Positions 24,170 to 31,895 of a stretch of 39,483 bases of DNA are shown piece by piece. A program made the translations under genes and the position numbers. The DNA lies in assembly GCA_964398945.1 (NCBI GenBank), contig CAYNOT010000028.1, positions 1 to 39,483 on the forward strand. Direction: 5' to 3'. Position 1 is the first letter of the stretch, and every line of letters starts with the position of its first letter. The notes beneath the pieces were generated by a model that saw nothing but the letters and a program-made list of their open reading frames with translations, did not search any database and had not been told where the DNA came from. This stretch comes from JBGTGG01 sp964398945. GTDB lineage: Bacteria; Bacteroidota; Bacteroidia; Cytophagales; Cyclobacteriaceae.

Positions 24170-25087
24170 ATGGGCAACACACAAGAAAAACCACCACTTA
24201 CATTATTGGTATTGGCAGCAGGGATGGGAAGCCGCTATGGTGGTATCAAACAAATTGATGGGTTCGGGCCAAATGGCGAAACCATCATGGACTATTCCTT
24301 ATTTGATGCGGTTCGTGCCGGTTTTACAAAAGTGGTGTTTATTGTACGTGAAGAAATACTGGAAACGGTAAAAGAAAAATTCCAACCGAAGCTGGAAGGC
24401 AAAGTAAAAGTTGAGTTTGTTGTTCAATCGCTGGACAAACTAATTCCTATTGAATATCAATCGAACGAACGTCAAAAACCATGGGGCACCGGACATGCCA
24501 TGCTGTGCGCACAAGCGGTTATCCACGAACCGTTTGCCGTGATCAATGCCGATGATTTTTATGGCAAAAGTTCCTTTCAGGCGCTTGCCGATTATTTCAA
24601 CAACGAAAACGGAAAAGACCACGCGATGGTGGGCTTCACGCTAAAGCATGTGTTGTCGGATCACGGGTCTGTATCGCGCGGCATTGGCGAAACAGACGCG
24701 AATGGTTTTCTGACAACCGTTGTGGAGAACACGCAAATCATTAAACAAGGGGATTCAATTATTAGCAAAACACCGGAAGGCGATATGGAACTCAATCCTG
24801 AAGCGCCAACTTCCATGAACTTTTGGGGATTCCATCCGGGGATATTTGAGTTTTCATCAGCCCTGTTCGATACTTTTTTGAAAGAAAACCATCAAAACCT
24901 AAAAGCTGAATTTTTCATTCCGTTGATCGTGAATGAAATGATTGAAACACAAACCGGAAAAGTAAAAGTGCTGGAAGGCGGAAAGATCTGGTTTGGTGTT
25001 ACCTATCCCGAAGATAAAGATGAAGTGATTTCAAAACTGCACGCACTGGTGAAGCAAGGTGAGTATCCGAGGAATCTTTGGGGATAA
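24170..25087 (+). CDS. Sugar-phosphate nucleotidyltransferase
   Basis: 305 residues, GT-A/NTP-transferase fold. Nucleotide-binding start LVLAAGMGSRYGGIKQID (14-31), then PWGTGHAMLCAQ and the metal-binding VINADDFYG. After the core there are MVGFTLKHVLSDHGSVSRG and NFWGFHPGIFEF. It transfers NMP from an NTP to a sugar 1-phosphate; the sugar and base specificity are not evident. The sugar kinase follows 123 bp downstream and the transporter is divergent, fitting a salvage route of import, 1-phosphorylation and activation. Confidence 0.85.
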   Translation: MGNTQEKPPLTLLVLAAGMGSRYGGIKQIDGFGPNGETIMDYSLFDAVRAGFTKVVFIVREEILETVKEKFQPKLEGKVKVEFVVQSLDKLIPIEYQSNERQKPWGTGHAMLCAQAVIHEPFAVINADDFYGKSSFQALADYFNNENGKDHAMVGFTLKHVLSDHGSVSRGIGETDANGFLTTVVENTQIIKQGDSIISKTPEGDMELNPEAPTSMNFWGFHPGIFEFSSALFDTFLKENHQNLKAEFFIPLIVNEMIETQTGKVKVLEGGKIWFGVTYPEDKDEVISKLHALVKQGEYPRNLWG

Positions 25088-25088
25088 T

Positions 25089-25193
25089 CCTCTGTAAACC
25101 TTCGTGTTGCTTTGAGTAACTTTGTGGAATAATTTTAAATCGTATAAGACTATTACACAGAGGAACACAAAGAAATCACTGAGATACTCAAAG
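25089..25193. repeat. Imperfect inverted repeat spacer between nucleotidyltransferase and kinase genes
   Basis: CCTCTGT (25089-25095) pairs with ACAGAGG (25157-25163), CTTTGAGTA (25110-25118) with TACTCAAAG (25185-25193), and CTTTGTG (25120-25126) with CACAAAG (25166-25172). The centre, AATAATTTTAAATCG, resembles the core of the repeats at 26258 and 26460. Confidence 0.5.
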
Positions 25194-25210
25194 AAAAAAA
25201 TAGATATCTG

Positions 25211-26248
25211 ATGGCAGTTCCCCACAAAAAAAGTCTCCAAGCATTCAATATCAATAGTGGGTTTGAAATTGTTCAGATTCCTACCGGGCACATCAACCTT
25301 ACATTCAAAATAACTGGCCCTGACAAAAGTTTTATTCTACAACGGGTCAATAAAAATATTTTCACCAAACCCAAACATATCGCCAACAACATCAAACTGG
25401 CAGCCGATCATTTAAAAAAACACTATCCAGATTATCCCTTTCTAACTTCCATTCAAACGAAAGAAGGCGAAGAAATGGAATATGATGCTGAAGGATTTCC
25501 GTGGCGCATGTTTCCATACATCGAAGACACCTTCACAATGGACAGTGTTGAAACTCCGGAACAAGCGTTTAGTGCAGCGCAGGAATTTGGAAGGTTAACA
25601 CGTTATCTTCACACTTGTGATGTCTCCCGATTCGAACCAACACTTGAGCGCTTTCATAATTTAAATTGGCGGTATGAGCAATTTGAAAACGCAGTGAGCA
25701 ATGCATCAGCAGAGCGGATTGAGAAAGCAAAAGACACAATCGAACAAGCCGGCAGGTTTAATTCTCTGGTCGATGAGTATGGAACCCTGATCGCAAGCGG
25801 TGATTTGGTTCCGCGTGTAATGCACAATGACACCAAGATCAACAACATCTTGTTTGATAAAAACACCAACAAAGCTGTTTGTGTAATTGATCTTGATACA
25901 CTCATGCCGGGCTATTTCATTTACGATATCGGGGATATGATTCGCACGTTCGTCAGTCCGGTGAGCGAAGAGGAAAAGGATTTAAACAAAATCATTATCA
26001 GAAAAGAAATCCTCGCTGCGGTAATTGATGGATACCTTTCCCAAATGGACGATGTATTGACTTCAAAAGAAAAAACATTGGTTCCTTTTGGTGGTATGAT
26101 GATGACCTACATCATGGGGTTGCGTTTTCTTACAGACTTTCTGAATGGCGATGTGTATTACCACACAACCTATCGCGGACAAAATTTGGGCCGCGCAAGG
26201 AATCAATTCCGGTTACTGGAGGTTTTGTCAACTCAATTTAATTCTTAG
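25211..26248 (+). CDS. NahK-like anomeric sugar kinase (aminoglycoside phosphotransferase fold)
   Basis: 345 residues. Kinase-like APH fold: TGHINLTFKI near the N-terminus for ATP, the catalytic loop VMHNDTKINNILF with D207, and the metal site VIDLDTLMPG with D227. The combination of short N-lobe and HNDTKxNN is that of N-acetylhexosamine 1-kinases and related phosphotransferases. Expected reaction: ATP-dependent phosphorylation of a hexose or N-acetylhexosamine at O1, feeding the nucleotidyltransferase upstream. Antibiotic phosphorylation is much less likely given the neighbours. Confidence 0.8.
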   Translation: MAVPHKKSLQAFNINSGFEIVQIPTGHINLTFKITGPDKSFILQRVNKNIFTKPKHIANNIKLAADHLKKHYPDYPFLTSIQTKEGEEMEYDAEGFPWRMFPYIEDTFTMDSVETPEQAFSAAQEFGRLTRYLHTCDVSRFEPTLERFHNLNWRYEQFENAVSNASAERIEKAKDTIEQAGRFNSLVDEYGTLIASGDLVPRVMHNDTKINNILFDKNTNKAVCVIDLDTLMPGYFIYDIGDMIRTFVSPVSEEEKDLNKIIIRKEILAAVIDGYLSQMDDVLTSKEKTLVPFGGMMMTYIMGLRFLTDFLNGDVYYHTTYRGQNLGRARNQFRLLEVLSTQFNS

Positions 26249-26257
26249 TGTCTTGGC

Positions 26258-26289
26258 GGTAAAGAATTTTAAATCGCTAAGGCACAAAG
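26258..26289. repeat. 32 bp dispersed repeat, copy 1
   Basis: GGTAAAGAATTTTAAATCGC followed by TAAGGCACAAAG lies 9 nt after the kinase stop. It recurs with one difference in 32 at 26460-26491. Confidence 0.75.
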
Positions 26290-26459
26290 CCGCAAAGCTC
26301 AAACATGATGTAAATCCATTAACAAGAAAACCACATTCTTTTAAAAACTTCTAAAGCAAAATTTTACCGTTCACCCTGTTTTGCTGTTATTGATATAACG
26401 TTCATGGAAATCGTTGAAAATTATTTTGCAATTTTAACTTAACGTCTCAGCATGTTGAT

Positions 26460-26491
26460 GGTAAAGAATTTTAAACCGCTAAGGCACAAAG
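26460..26491. repeat. 32 bp dispersed repeat, copy 2
   Basis: Same sequence as 26258-26289 except T to C at one position. It lies 27 nt before the ATG at 26519. The intervening 170 bp has no recognisable gene. Confidence 0.75.
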
Positions 26492-26518
26492 TTTCAACTC
26501 GATCTAAATTTTTTCTAT

Positions 26519-27244
26519 ATGAAAACCTCATTTTCCCTTTTGTTCATTTTGTTCTGCTCCACAGCATTTCACTCCAACCTACTTATAAAAGATGAAATCC
26601 AGGGTGCCTGGCAAAGTGTTTCCGATGAAATGCGCACCACCCGGATTTATTCCGGTGAATACTTTAGCATTGCCACCTACAATTTTTCAGGAAAAGAATT
26701 TATTTCTACTTCCGGTGGAAAATTTGAAGTCAGGGATGGCAAATTAATCGAGACCATTGAGTTCGATACCAAAACACCCGACAATGTTGGAAAGCAGTTC
26801 ACTTCAAAAGTAAGTTTCAAAAAAGGAAACATGACCGTTGAAGGCAATCAAAAATCATCATGGGCGAAAGTGGATGACGGCAGGCCCGGAAAACTCAACG
26901 GGGCATGGCTGATAACAGGCCGCGTTAGGGATGGGGAAGTACGAAGAAGCACACCGGGTGTTCGAAAAACCATGAAGATTTTATCCGGCACACGCTTTCA
27001 ATGGATTGCCTACAATACGGAAACAAAAGAATTTTCCGGAACCGGTGGCGGCACGTACACCACTGTAGATGGGAAGTATACCGAAGATATTGAATTCTTT
27101 TCACGCGATAACAGTCGCGTAGGCGCCAGCCTGGCATTTGATTTTTCGCTGGTGGATGGCGAATGGAACCACAAAGGTTTGAGCAGCAAAGGCGAACCGA
27201 TAGAAGAAATCTGGACGAAGCGGGAAGTGCTCGATAAAAAATAA
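26519..27244 (+). CDS. Secreted protein with two tandem lipocalin-like domains
   Basis: 241 residues: signal peptide to ~20, then two similar units. Unit 1 (~28-115) runs IQGAWQSVSDEM, YFSIATYNFSGKEF, GGKFEVRDGKLIETIEF. Unit 2 (~125-235) runs LNGAWLITGRV, FQWIAYNTETKEF, GGTYTTVDGKYTEDIEF. The shared G-A-W start, F-x-x-I/W-A-x-Y strand and GGxYxxxDGKxxExIEF strand indicate internal duplication of a beta-barrel domain (DUF4488-like, from memory). Ligand unknown; periplasmic or surface location expected. Confidence 0.72.
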   Translation: MKTSFSLLFILFCSTAFHSNLLIKDEIQGAWQSVSDEMRTTRIYSGEYFSIATYNFSGKEFISTSGGKFEVRDGKLIETIEFDTKTPDNVGKQFTSKVSFKKGNMTVEGNQKSSWAKVDDGRPGKLNGAWLITGRVRDGEVRRSTPGVRKTMKILSGTRFQWIAYNTETKEFSGTGGGTYTTVDGKYTEDIEFFSRDNSRVGASLAFDFSLVDGEWNHKGLSSKGEPIEEIWTKREVLDKK

Positions 27245-27255
27245 TCATGAAGTAG

Positions 27256-27271
27256 TGTGACAATAATCACA
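27256..27271. promoter_or_regulatory. CRP/FNR-type palindrome upstream of dps
   Basis: TGTGACAATAATCACA has exact TGTGA-N6-TCACA half-sites, the classical CRP core. Its centre is 59 nt before the dps ATG. A weak -7-like TAACTTAG at 27293-27300 would place it near -43, a usual activator position. Confidence 0.5.
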
Positions 27272-27322
27272 ACTTTCAATCGCTGGAAGTGTTAACTTAG
27301 CAATACACAAAAAACAAGAAGT

Positions 27323-27799
27323 ATGGCCAAGTTAAATGCAATCGGACTGGACACTGCCAAATCGAAAAACCTCACTGACAAGCTAAGTGAATTACTTGCG
27401 AACTATTCTGTCTTCTATCAGAATGTGCGCGGTTATCATTGGAACATCAAAGGCGATAGCTTTTTTGAACTTCATTTAAAATTCGAAGAACTTTATAATG
27501 ATCTCCTTTTAAAGATTGATGAAGTAGCCGAACGTATCCTTACGTTGGGGCACGCTCCCGATCATCGGTTTACTATTTACAAGAAAATTGCAACGATAAA
27601 AGAAAGCAGCCAGGTGGAAGATGGAAAAAAAGCTATCGCCAATATCCTCACATCGTTCGCAACGATCATTAGACTACAACGTGAAATTTTATCCATTAGT
27701 AGTGAAATTGATGACGAAGGAACAAATGCCCTGATGAGCGATTACATCCGGGCACAGGAAAAAATGGTTTGGATGTATTCCGCTTATTTGAATAAATGA
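27323..27799 (+). CDS. dps: Dps ferritin-like DNA-protection protein
   Basis: 158 residues, full length. The intersubunit ferroxidase ligands are all present with the spacing of the E. coli protein: H39 (GYHWNIKG), H51, E55, D66 and E70 (KIDEVAERI). Forms a 12-mer that oxidises Fe(II) with peroxide and stores the iron, protecting DNA in stress or stationary phase. The short N-terminus has few basic residues, so DNA binding may be weak. A CRP-like site lies upstream. Its stop overlaps a possible ATG of the next frame. Confidence 0.93.
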   Translation: MAKLNAIGLDTAKSKNLTDKLSELLANYSVFYQNVRGYHWNIKGDSFFELHLKFEELYNDLLLKIDEVAERILTLGHAPDHRFTIYKKIATIKESSQVEDGKKAIANILTSFATIIRLQREILSISSEIDDEGTNALMSDYIRAQEKMVWMYSAYLNK

Positions 27800-27837
27800 A
27801 ATCAATTTCATTCTCAATAATCGTTGGCCGGAATTTT

Positions 27838-29145
27838 ATGCGCATCCCGGTTTTTTATCTTCTCCTGGCTTGTTGCACTTCCGGGTTTTGTCAAGAAGTG
27901 GGTGATCACGCAACTAAAACCATATCTGGAATTGTGGTCTCTACCGATGAAAACCTTCCCGTGCCCTTTGCACATGTCTATCTTAAAAATTCAACCATTG
28001 GAACCGTTTCAAATAGCGCAGGTGAATTCTCATTGAAACTACCCGGCAATCAAAACAATGAAATCCAAATTTCATCCCTTGGGTTCAAATCAATCGTTAT
28101 TCGTGTTTCTGAAAATTCAAACGAAACGTTGACAATAAAACTTCAGCCTACTACCATAACATTAAACGAAGTAGTGGTTTCCGCAAGTGAGTTTGATTCG
28201 GGCAAATACATTTTACAGACCGCAATAAAATTTGCCAAGTTTAATTATCCACACAAAACCCATATCCTGGAAGGATTCTTTCGTGAAATCTCTTATATCG
28301 ATACGCTTTACAACAGGCTTATAGAAGCCGCTGTCCGTGTTCAGGAAGTCGGCTACCAAAAAAACACATACGACAATGAGAACCTGGGGTTTACGCGAAA
28401 CAAAGCTGAAATTATCGAATTAAGAAAAAGTGATGATTTTCGTGATACTGATAAAGGCATGCATAAAATGTTTGGGGATAGGAATGAGCTCTATCAAATT
28501 TTTGATTATAATTTCGCAAAGGCAATTGGCAATAATTCATCCCATGCTTTCTCCAAGAAGAACATTTTCCGGTATGACATAGACTATGTGGGAAGAACAG
28601 CGTATGAAAATCAACAAGTCTATATTCTTGAATTAAAACATAATCGACCAAACTTCTTTCAGTGGGAGAACGCAACATTTTATGTTAACCAAACTGATTT
28701 CGCAATCTTAAAAATAGAGCTTGATAAATTCGCAAACCCAAACGATCATCAAATCGATAAAAAATATTTAATTGACGGGAAGCATTGGTTCCGGGCTGAA
28801 CTCAGCTACCGAAAAATCAATAACACCTACTATCCATTTTACATCACCGCAAAACACTCAGCCGCTGATGCGAGCTATGTTGTGGAGAAAGATGGAAAAA
28901 CACAAAAGCAATATGTCCACACTCAGTTTTTGCTGACCCACATCTATGAGGACGACTTTTCAAAAATAAAATGGAAAAACACAGAAGACCGCAACCTCGA
29001 TTTGTACAAAAAAGAGATTCCTTATAATGAGGATTTTTGGACGAACTATAATGTAATCAAGTTGAATCCGCTAAATCGGGTTCCGAGCGAACTTGAAAAA
29101 GAGAAATCGTTGGAAGCCCAATTCAAACAAGGGAATAAAGATTGA
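27838..29145 (+). CDS. Secreted CarboxypepD_reg-domain protein
   Basis: 435 residues from the ATG at 27838, which gives a clean signal peptide (MRIPVFYLLLACCTSGFCQE); an ATG at 27796 overlapping the dps stop adds 14 residues and would couple translation. Residues ~28-115 form a carboxypeptidase regulatory-like domain (ISGIVVSTDENLPVPFAHVY, GTVSNSAGEFSLKLPG, ISSLGFKS, LNEVVVSASEF), usually found at the N-terminus of TonB receptors, but no barrel follows. The remaining ~320 residues are beta-rich with aromatic strands (ATFYVNQTDFAILKIELDKF) as in Bacteroidota envelope proteins of unknown role. Confidence 0.78.
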   Translation: MRIPVFYLLLACCTSGFCQEVGDHATKTISGIVVSTDENLPVPFAHVYLKNSTIGTVSNSAGEFSLKLPGNQNNEIQISSLGFKSIVIRVSENSNETLTIKLQPTTITLNEVVVSASEFDSGKYILQTAIKFAKFNYPHKTHILEGFFREISYIDTLYNRLIEAAVRVQEVGYQKNTYDNENLGFTRNKAEIIELRKSDDFRDTDKGMHKMFGDRNELYQIFDYNFAKAIGNNSSHAFSKKNIFRYDIDYVGRTAYENQQVYILELKHNRPNFFQWENATFYVNQTDFAILKIELDKFANPNDHQIDKKYLIDGKHWFRAELSYRKINNTYYPFYITAKHSAADASYVVEKDGKTQKQYVHTQFLLTHIYEDDFSKIKWKNTEDRNLDLYKKEIPYNEDFWTNYNVIKLNPLNRVPSELEKEKSLEAQFKQGNKD

Positions 29146-29157
29146 AATTTTTTCCAT

Positions 29158-29182
29158 AAAAAAACCGCCCGAAGGCGGCTTC
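29158..29182 (-). terminator. Intrinsic terminator of ndk
   Basis: On the minus strand CCGCC-TTCG-GGCGG is followed by seven T. It lies about 60 nt after the ndk stop, and the UUCG loop is the most stable tetraloop class. Confidence 0.85.
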
Positions 29183-29228
29183 AATATTGATCATTTGCAA
29201 ATCAGCTAATCATCAAATTCACTAAATT

Positions 29229-29260
29229 AGAACTGCTCCAATTTAGAACTGCTCCAATTT
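29229..29260. repeat. 16 bp tandem duplication across the ndk stop codon
   Basis: AGAACTGCTCCAATTT occurs twice in a row (29229-29244, 29245-29260). The second copy encodes the last ndk codons (LEQF) and the junction forms the stop TAA at 29245-29243. Confidence 0.85.
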
Positions 29261-29662
29261 CGAAAAGAAGAAACTTCCTTCGATCAGTGCATTTTCATCA
29301 GAATCCGATCCATGGATCGCGTTTGCTTCAATTGACTTTGCAAACAAGTTGCGAATGGTCCCTGCTTCTGCTTTTTGTGGATCGGTTGCGCCAATCAGTT
29401 TACGGAAATCCTCAACTGCATTGTCTTTCTCCAAAATCATCGGCACAATCTCCCCCGATGACATGTACGCACATAAATCATTGTAAAAAGGACGTTCCTT
29501 ATGGATTTCATAAAACTGTCCGGCACGCTCTGCTGAAAGCTTTGTTTTTTTCATCGCAACGATGCGAAACCCCGCTTCTTCGATCATCTTCGTAATCGCA
29601 CCAGTATTTCCTGCCCCTACTGCATCGGGCTTAATCATCGTAAAAGTTCTTTTTCCTGCCAT
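29243..29662 (-). CDS. ndk: Nucleoside diphosphate kinase
   Basis: 139 residues from the ATG at 29662 (MAGKRTFTMIKPDAV); the in-frame ATG at 29686 lies at the predicted transcription start and is rejected. Moves the terminal phosphate between NTPs and NDPs through phospho-His117 in NAIHGSDS; the KPDAV loop and RPFYNDLCAYMSSG are also present. Slightly shorter than the E. coli enzyme, normal for the family. Divergent from the NrnA-like gene. The promoter is at 29702-29695 and the terminator at 29158-29182, so ndk is its own unit. Confidence 0.95.
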   Translation of the reverse strand: MAGKRTFTMIKPDAVGAGNTGAITKMIEEAGFRIVAMKKTKLSAERAGQFYEIHKERPFYNDLCAYMSSGEIVPMILEKDNAVEDFRKLIGATDPQKAEAGTIRNLFAKSIEANAIHGSDSDENALIEGSFFFSKLEQF

Positions 29663-29694
29663 TGTGTTGTGGATAATGTTTATCAAAACGGGCG

Positions 29695-29725
29695 CAAAAA
29701 TAGGGGAACAGGGCGGATTTCAGAA
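29695..29725 (-). promoter_or_regulatory. ndk promoter
   Basis: TATTTTTG on the minus strand (29702-29695) matches TAnnTTTG exactly; TTCTG around 29725-29721 is a weak -33 element at ~19 nt. It supports the ndk start at 29662. Confidence 0.55.
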
Positions 29726-29777
29726 CATATATGGTTAAAAAAACAAAAATTAGGTACCCCAGTCGAAAAGCCCTGCT

Positions 29778-29808
29778 TTTGGAATCCTCCCTTTTATTGT
29801 CATTTTTG
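29778..29808 (+). promoter_or_regulatory. Promoter of the NrnA-like gene
   Basis: TTTG (29778-29781), 19 nt, then CATTTTTG (29801-29808) is one base from the consensus TTTG-N19-TAnnTTTG. It argues for the start at 29830 rather than the in-frame ATG at 29731. Confidence 0.55.
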
Positions 29809-29829
29809 CGGGTTCGTAAGAATGAGTGC

Positions 29830-30849
29830 ATGAAGGATATCGGGAAATTCAAGGAAATCATCTCAAAACCGCAAAAAGTGGTGGTTCTCATGCACCCAAA
29901 GCCGGATGCCGATGCCCTGGGATCGACCCTCGCCTTGTCAGCCTATTTAACTAAAAAAGGGCATTCGGTTACGCCCATTAGCCCAACCGATTACCCAAAT
30001 TTCCTGAATTGGCTGCCCGGAAACCAAAATGTGTTGGTTTTTCAAAAAGAAAGGCCACAACCCGCAGAAACAGCCATTGCAACTGCCGATTTGATTTTTT
30101 GCCTCGATTTCAACACCTTGTCCCGTATTTTTGAGCTTGGTGAATTGGTGGCGCGCTCCAACGCCAAAAAGGTCCTGATCGACCACCATTTAGAACCGGA
30201 AAGATTTGCCGATTTTGAAGCGTGGGATCCCACAGCGGCTTCAACTGCCGAATTGGTCTATCAGGTTATCCACGACCTCGGGGATGACGCGGACATAGAC
30301 CAGGACATAGCGGAATGTTTATATGCCGGCCTCATGACCGATACTGGCGGATTTCGGCATTCCAATACATCACAGAAGGTTTTTCGTGTAGCAGCCGAGC
30401 TGGTTGCGCATGGGGCAGAGCCCGCAAAAATTTCCAAACTGATATATGACACCAATACCCTTGAACGACTGCGCTTAATGGGTTTTGTCCTGGCTGAAAA
30501 ACTTCAGGTATTGCCCGAGTTCAGCACCTCTTATATCGTTCTGGCTTCTGACGAACTGAAGAAGTTTAGTTCCCAAACCGGTGACACTGAAGGCCTTGTT
30601 AATTATGGGCTCTCCGTAAAAGGTGTAAGCATGTCGGTTTTGATCCATCAGCGAAAAGATGGAATCAAATTATCGTTCCGCTCGTTTGGAAGGTTTAATG
30701 TAAATGATTTCGCCCGCAAATATTTTGGTGGTGGCGGACATAAAAATGCAGCAGGTGGGCAAAGTGATTTAACTTTGGAAGAAACCCTTAAAAAATTTCT
30801 TGACCTGCTACCTGCTTACAAGGAAGAACTCAATACAAGTCTCGATTAA
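29830..30849 (+). CDS. nrnA: DHH/DHHA1 phosphoesterase, NrnA-like oligoribonuclease/pAp phosphatase
   Basis: 339 residues from the ATG at 29830 (MKDIGKFKEII); a longer reading from 29731 adds 33 basic residues and lies upstream of the predicted promoter. DHH domain: MHPKPDADALGSTLAL for metal binding, FCLDFN, then the DHH box LIDHHLEPERF and MTDTGGFRHSNT. The C-terminal DHHA1 domain ends with YFGGGGHKNAAGG for substrate binding. The family degrades 2-5 nt RNA and dephosphorylates pAp using Mn. No orn-type gene was seen in the window. The next gene, an FKBP, begins 57 bp later. Confidence 0.88.
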   Translation: MKDIGKFKEIISKPQKVVVLMHPKPDADALGSTLALSAYLTKKGHSVTPISPTDYPNFLNWLPGNQNVLVFQKERPQPAETAIATADLIFCLDFNTLSRIFELGELVARSNAKKVLIDHHLEPERFADFEAWDPTAASTAELVYQVIHDLGDDADIDQDIAECLYAGLMTDTGGFRHSNTSQKVFRVAAELVAHGAEPAKISKLIYDTNTLERLRLMGFVLAEKLQVLPEFSTSYIVLASDELKKFSSQTGDTEGLVNYGLSVKGVSMSVLIHQRKDGIKLSFRSFGRFNVNDFARKYFGGGGHKNAAGGQSDLTLEETLKKFLDLLPAYKEELNTSLD

Positions 30850-30906
30850 ATAAATAGAATAAAACAAACAATCCCTGCGGGGCCTTTAAACTAAAATTAT
30901 TACCCT

Positions 30907-31815
30907 ATGAAACTATCCATTGCGCTGTTCGGAATATTGATGATGACAGCATGTTCAGACAGCACAACCACTAAGAAAACACCAAACGGTTTTGAGTACA
31001 AAGTGATCAAAGCCGGGGATGGTGTACTCCCAAAACCGGGGGAAATAATGGTTTTCAATTATATCATGAAAGACTCGAAAGATTCCTTGTGGTTCGATAC
31101 AAGCACAGAAGGCATGCCAATGGCGTTGCCGATTGGTGATTCATCCACAATTGACCAGGAACCGGGCATGATCCAGGTTTTCAGAATGCTTTCTAAAGGA
31201 GATAGCGTATCCTTCAACTTGTCTGTAAATAAATTCTTTACTGAAGTTTCGGGTGGATTTGTTCCGCCAAGTGTTGATACCACAAGGTCTTTGAATTTCT
31301 ATGTAGGTGTAACGCAAATAACGGATATGGCAGGCTATCAGGCTTTTCAAACAGAGCTAATGGAAAAGAAAAGTGCAGCACAATTGGAAAAAGATGGGGC
31401 TGAGATTGATACGTACCTGAAAGAAAAAGGAATTGATGCACAAAAAACCGAATCTGGTGTTCGGTACGTGATCACTCAGGAAGGTGAAGGGGAAAACTTG
31501 ACATCCGGTCAAACCGTATCCGTTAATTATTCAGGATATTTATTGGACGGAACCCATTTCGACAGTAGCGTAAAAGAAGTTGCGCAGGAAAAAGGGCTAT
31601 ATAATGAGGCGCGGGACTACGCACCGTATGATGTTACCATTGATCAAACAAGTGTGATACGTGGGTGGCACGATGCGTTCAAAGCGTTGAAAAAAGGATC
31701 AAAAGCAACCGTTTATATCCCTTCGTCATTGGCGTATGGCCCACAACAGAGAAGTGAAGTGATTAAAGCGAATGCAATCTTGGTTTTCGATTTAGAAATT
31801 TTAGACGTAAAATAA
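30907..31815 (+). CDS. FKBP-type peptidyl-prolyl isomerase lipoprotein, two domains
   Basis: 302 residues. Lipobox MTAC (Cys16). Residues ~28-138 form a first FKBP-like domain (GFEYKVIKAGDG, VFRMLSKGDSVSFNL) with most active-site aromatics missing; ~140-180 is a helical linker; ~182-302 is a better FKBP domain (VSVNYSGYLLDGTHFDSS, VIRGWHDAFKALKKGSKATVYIP, LAYGPQ, ILVFDLEILDV). Probably an envelope folding factor facing the periplasm. First of three consecutive FKBP genes; members of this group include GldI of gliding bacteria, but that specific role is not shown here. Confidence 0.85.
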   Translation: MKLSIALFGILMMTACSDSTTTKKTPNGFEYKVIKAGDGVLPKPGEIMVFNYIMKDSKDSLWFDTSTEGMPMALPIGDSSTIDQEPGMIQVFRMLSKGDSVSFNLSVNKFFTEVSGGFVPPSVDTTRSLNFYVGVTQITDMAGYQAFQTELMEKKSAAQLEKDGAEIDTYLKEKGIDAQKTESGVRYVITQEGEGENLTSGQTVSVNYSGYLLDGTHFDSSVKEVAQEKGLYNEARDYAPYDVTIDQTSVIRGWHDAFKALKKGSKATVYIPSSLAYGPQQRSEVIKANAILVFDLEILDVK

Positions 31816-31825
31816 AATATAAATG

Positions 31826-31858
31826 ATCCCCTGTTCGGGATGATGACGAACAGGGGAT
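31826..31858. terminator. Strong hairpin between the first two FKBP genes
   Basis: ATCCCCTGTTCG (31826-31837) pairs perfectly with CGAACAGGGGAT (31847-31858) around a 9-nt loop. Only a short TATTC follows, so it may be an attenuator or mRNA-stability element rather than a full terminator. Confidence 0.55.
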
Positions 31859-31895
31859 TATTCAAAAAGAACCGGTCACTAAAAAAAAATAAATC

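Noticed and set aside
25211..26248. Antibiotic (aminoglycoside) resistance kinase
   Set aside because: The fold is shared, but sugar transporter and nucleotidyltransferase neighbours and the HNDTKxNN loop point to an anomeric sugar kinase.
29731..29829. N-terminal extension of the NrnA-like protein from the ATG at 29731
   Set aside because: The promoter 29778-29808 lies inside it, and the extension is basic with no counterpart in the family; start 29830 is preferred.
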